Shown piece after piece: positions 5,928 to 8,083 of a stretch of DNA of 8,083 nucleotides. Origin of the DNA: an uncultured Clostridia bacterium (GTDB lineage: Bacteria > Bacillota_A > Clostridia > Christensenellales > CAG-138); contig CAMNHT010000053.1 in the NCBI GenBank assembly GCA_946539625.1, positions 1 through 8,083 on the forward strand. The letters are read 5' to 3'. A program made the position numbers and the translations under genes. The notes under the pieces are model-generated. The model did not search any database and had not been told where the DNA came from. It saw only the letters and a program-made list of their open reading frames with translations. The stretch's first letter is position 1. Each line of letters opens with the position of its first letter.

Positions 5928-6665
5928 TTATACAAATTTCGTACCGTTATTTGCAAGCATATCCATCAGCTCCTGGTATTTGCTGCGACTGACGGGGACC
6001 TGCTCGTCCGTGTCGGTGACCGCGTAATACGCGCGTCCGAATACGGACTTATGAAAGCTCTTCACGTGATCGAGTGACAGCAAAAACGACTGATGGCAGC
6101 GAACAAGCCGGTAATCCCCGAACATGATCTCGAGCTCGCCGAGCGGCACGGTGCTTGAAAAGCTTGTACCGCCGCAATGGATGACCGCCTTGCGGTTGTC
6201 GCGCGAGATAAAACGGATCTCCAAGGGGTCGATCATTTCGATCCCATCGGTTGTTTCGACCGCGATCTTTTCGCGCGGCTTCGGCTTTTCGCGCGTGCGG
6301 TCGAAGCGCTCGAAGGTCTTCTGCATGCGCATGACGTTGACGGGCTTGATGAGAAAATCCAGCGGCTCGTATTCATAGCTCTTTGCGCCGAGCTCGGTAT
6401 GCCCCGTCAGAAAGACGTACTGCGTTTTCGGCTGCACGCGCTTGAGATAATCGGCGACGGAAAACCCGTCGATATCCGGCATCTCCATGTCAAGAAACGC
6501 TAGATCGATGGGGATCGTCGTTAAGACGCGCATCATCTCCACAGAGTTGCCCGCGGTATGCACGTTATCCGGCTCCACGAAAAAGCCGACGCATTCCTTT
6601 GCCGCTTCCCGCGCCACGGCGTCGTCGTCCACGATCAGCACCTGAATTTTCCGCAGTGTTTCCAT
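5928..6665 (-). CDS. LytTR-family response regulator (LytR/AgrA type)
   Basis: A 245-residue regulator with a receiver domain (about 6-122) and a LytTR DNA-binding domain (about 134-238). In the receiver the acidic pocket is D13-D14-D15, the phosphoacceptor is D59 in FLDMEMPDIDG, the switch threonine is T87 and the conserved lysine is K107 in IKP. In the C-terminal part, RCHQSFLLSLDHV (residues 189-201) matches the family's RxHRSYLVNLxxI core. The protein would be phosphorylated by the kinase encoded just upstream and bind paired direct repeats to control transcription. The start is supported by AGAGGTG five bases upstream, and only 12 bp separate it from the kinase stop codon, so the two form an operon. 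The terminator at 5767-5811 ends this unit. Its likely target is the exporter operon directly downstream, where ATCGGA repeats cluster, and perhaps its own promoter. Confidence 0.94.
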   Translation of the reverse strand: METLRKIQVLIVDDDAVAREAAKECVGFFVEPDNVHTAGNSVEMMRVLTTIPIDLAFLDMEMPDIDGFSVADYLKRVQPKTQYVFLTGHTELGAKSYEYEPLDFLIKPVNVMRMQKTFERFDRTREKPKPREKIAVETTDGIEMIDPLEIRFISRDNRKAVIHCGGTSFSSTVPLGELEIMFGDYRLVRCHQSFLLSLDHVKSFHKSVFGRAYYAVTDTDEQVPVSRSKYQELMDMLANNGTKFV

Positions 6666-6677
6666 CCCCGCACCTCT

Positions 6678-7976
6678 CTATTTTTCTGCCGTTTCCTTTG
6701 CATAATCGATCGGCACCCGCGCGACGAACCGGATGACATTGTCCTCCGTTTCGGTATAGATCGCGCCGTGGTATTTTGAGACCAACGTCTTTAAGCTGGA
6801 AAGCCCCACGCCGTCGTGTCCTTTCTTCGTCGTGTATCCCTGCTGATAGAGGGCGCCAAGTTCCTCTTTGCTTGGCGTTTGCAGGATCGCGTTGGATACG
6901 CGGATCACGCAGAATTCTCCGCGTTTTAGGATCGCGAGGTGGATCCCGTAGGACTTGTCCTCGTGCGTCACCGTCTCGTCGATCGCGTTCTGCAGAAGAT
7001 TGCTGATGATTTTATTGGTCTCGTAAACGTTCGTTGCGATCTGCGAAAGATCGTACCGTATATCGACGTCGAGCCGGATCCCCTCGCGCACCGCCATGAT
7101 CTGAAAGTTGTGAATCAGCGCGGCGATCGCAGGATCCTTCACCGGCAGGATCGCGTTCATGATCGCGGAATCCTCCTCGAGAGCGTTCACGTATTTCAGG
7201 CACTCGTCGATCTTGCCCTGCCGGATAAGTCCCGAGATCGTCTGCACATGGAAGTTATAGTCGTGCCGCTGCGAGCGGATGACGTTCATGAAGCTCTGCA
7301 TCTCCGCACGGTATTCCTGTTCGGCGCTGACCGCCGTATTCTTCTGCGCGTAAGCAGGCATCAGGATCAGAATGATCACCATGAGCCAGTAGAGGACGCT
7401 TTCAAGTACCGCGATAAAAACGGAATATACGTTATTTCTGAGCAACATCCATCCTGCAGCAAACAGGAAAACACAAACAAACGCAGGCAGCAGATACATA
7501 TAAGAAAGCCGAAGCTTCAGGCCCTGCTCCTCTTTCCTGTCAAACGCGCTCCGCCAGTCTTTTTCGGGAAAGGATTTATAAAGGAGAAGCAGCATACCGA
7601 TGAACAGGATGAGGCTTCCGCCGCAAAGCCACGGCGCAGCGACGCCGACTGACGTTGCGGACACCTCGGAAAGATATCGGGGAATGATCAGGATCGCAAA
7701 CGCACCGGCCGAAAGCAAAAGCGAAAGCAGCGCTTCGTCCCACCGCACCCGAAACAGCGCTTTGATAAGCAGTCCGGCCGCCAAAAAAGCACCGAGCCAA
7801 ACCGCTTCGATCCACGTCCGAGCGTCGAGCATCTGCATGCCGTACGTACCGGCGCCGAGGATCAGCCCGACAACGGCGGAAAACAGAACGGCGCGTCCGG
7901 TTTTGACGCGCACAAAGCACAGCCCGATGAGCCATGCCGTAAAGGCGGCGATCAGAACATACGCGTTTTCGATCAT
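6678..7976 (-). CDS. GHKL sensor histidine kinase, AgrC-like, with about seven membrane helices
   Basis: A 432-residue membrane kinase. Hydrophobic segments near 2-22, 29-48, 57-75, 81-98, 112-132, 158-177 and 187-208 make a polytopic sensor with no large outer domain, as in AgrC and related peptide-sensing kinases. The phosphorylated residue should be H238 in QRHDYNFH (RHD motif of the HPK10 type). The ATPase part has the N-box NLLQNAID (326-333) and a G-box GHDGVGL (386-392), as in the GHKL kinases. It would pass phosphate to the LytTR regulator encoded 12 bp downstream. The ATG at 7976 is chosen because GGGAGGG (7988-7994) precedes it, the following sequence is a membrane helix, and the promoter at 8005-8033 starts transcription just before. 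A longer reading from 8078 would run through terminator and promoter. No agrB- or agrD-like gene is in the window, so the signal is unknown; it may be encoded beyond the right edge or be something other than a peptide. Confidence 0.93.
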   Translation of the reverse strand: MIENAYVLIAAFTAWLIGLCFVRVKTGRAVLFSAVVGLILGAGTYGMQMLDARTWIEAVWLGAFLAAGLLIKALFRVRWDEALLSLLLSAGAFAILIIPRYLSEVSATSVGVAAPWLCGGSLILFIGMLLLLYKSFPEKDWRSAFDRKEEQGLKLRLSYMYLLPAFVCVFLFAAGWMLLRNNVYSVFIAVLESVLYWLMVIILILMPAYAQKNTAVSAEQEYRAEMQSFMNVIRSQRHDYNFHVQTISGLIRQGKIDECLKYVNALEEDSAIMNAILPVKDPAIAALIHNFQIMAVREGIRLDVDIRYDLSQIATNVYETNKIISNLLQNAIDETVTHEDKSYGIHLAILKRGEFCVIRVSNAILQTPSKEELGALYQQGYTTKKGHDGVGLSSLKTLVSKYHGAIYTETEDNVIRFVARVPIDYAKETAEK

Positions 7977-8004
7977 TGCGGTGCCTACCCTCCCACGATT
8001 TGAT

Positions 8005-8033
8005 ATTATATCCGTTTTTCCGACCGTTTGCAA
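8005..8033 (-). promoter_or_regulatory. Promoter of the kinase-regulator operon
   Basis: On the minus strand TTGCAA (8033-8028) and a perfect TATAAT (8010-8005) are 17 bp apart. The start point would be near 7998, giving a leader of about 20 bases before the kinase ATG with its GGGAGGG site. The -35 begins at the tail of the preceding terminator, so the two units are separated with almost no spare sequence. Confidence 0.8.
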
Positions 8034-8063
8034 TAAAAAAGAAGCGACGCAGGCGCATCGCTT
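8034..8063 (-). terminator. Intrinsic terminator of a gene beyond the right edge
   Basis: On the minus strand AAGCGATGC (8063-8055) pairs with GCGTCGCTT (8050-8042) around the four-base loop GCCT (nine pairs, one wobble), followed by CTTTTTT. It points the same way as the genes here, so it most likely ends a co-directional gene lying to the right of the window. Confidence 0.8.
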
Positions 8064-8083
8064 ATCTGTTGACTGCACGATTA

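Noticed and set aside
6939..7652. Plus-strand open frame of 237 codons opposite the histidine kinase
   Set aside because: Antisense shadow of the kinase frame, with arginine- and histidine-rich sequence and no motif.
7977..8078. Longer N-terminus for the histidine kinase starting at the ATG at 8078
   Set aside because: The extra 34 codons run through a terminator hairpin and a consensus-like promoter, and the ATG at 7976 has its own ribosome binding site directly before a membrane helix.
1..8083. CRISPR array, insertion sequence, tRNA or rRNA
   Set aside because: No spaced identical repeats of suitable length, transposase motifs with terminal inverted repeats, or conserved RNA gene sequences were seen.

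Overview
The window reads as a chromosomal segment of a moderately GC-rich anaerobic Bacillota, probably class Clostridia. This is inferred from strong AGGAGG-type ribosome binding sites, an AgrC-type sensor paired with a LytTR regulator, a CATC-type thioredoxin reductase and tightly overlapping genes. All eight supported genes lie on the minus strand, so they are transcribed from high to low coordinates. There is no sign of mobile DNA, RNA genes or CRISPR, and no gene-free stretch exceeds 300 bases.

Right part (about 8083 to 5928): a terminator for a gene outside the window is followed directly by a good sigma-A-type promoter (TTGCAA, 17 bp, TATAAT). That promoter drives a two-gene signalling operon: a seven-helix GHKL histidine kinase of the AgrC type and a LytTR response regulator. 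No AgrB, AgrD or other signal-peptide gene is visible here.

Middle (5927 to 5736): a 192-bp control region holds a long imperfect hairpin with a T-tract. A weak putative promoter overlaps the hairpin's 5' arm. Five same-direction copies of TCCGAT (ATCGGA on the coding strand) occur here, including an 8-bp direct repeat at 20-bp spacing, the layout expected of a LytTR operator.

Left part (5735 to 1): one compact operon encodes two half-size ABC exporter subunits, a trigger-factor-like protein without a recognisable ribosome-binding domain, a thioredoxin with an HCGPC active site, a putative lipoprotein of unknown family, and a thioredoxin reductase cut by the window edge. Four of the genes are coupled by ATGA overlaps or a single-base gap.

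Working model (inference): the two-component system senses an extracellular or membrane signal and controls the exporter operon. The ABC pair would export a substrate, while the thioredoxin, its reductase and the chaperone-like protein handle thiol state or folding in the cytoplasm and the lipoprotein acts at the outer face of the membrane. The substrate cannot be read from the sequence.
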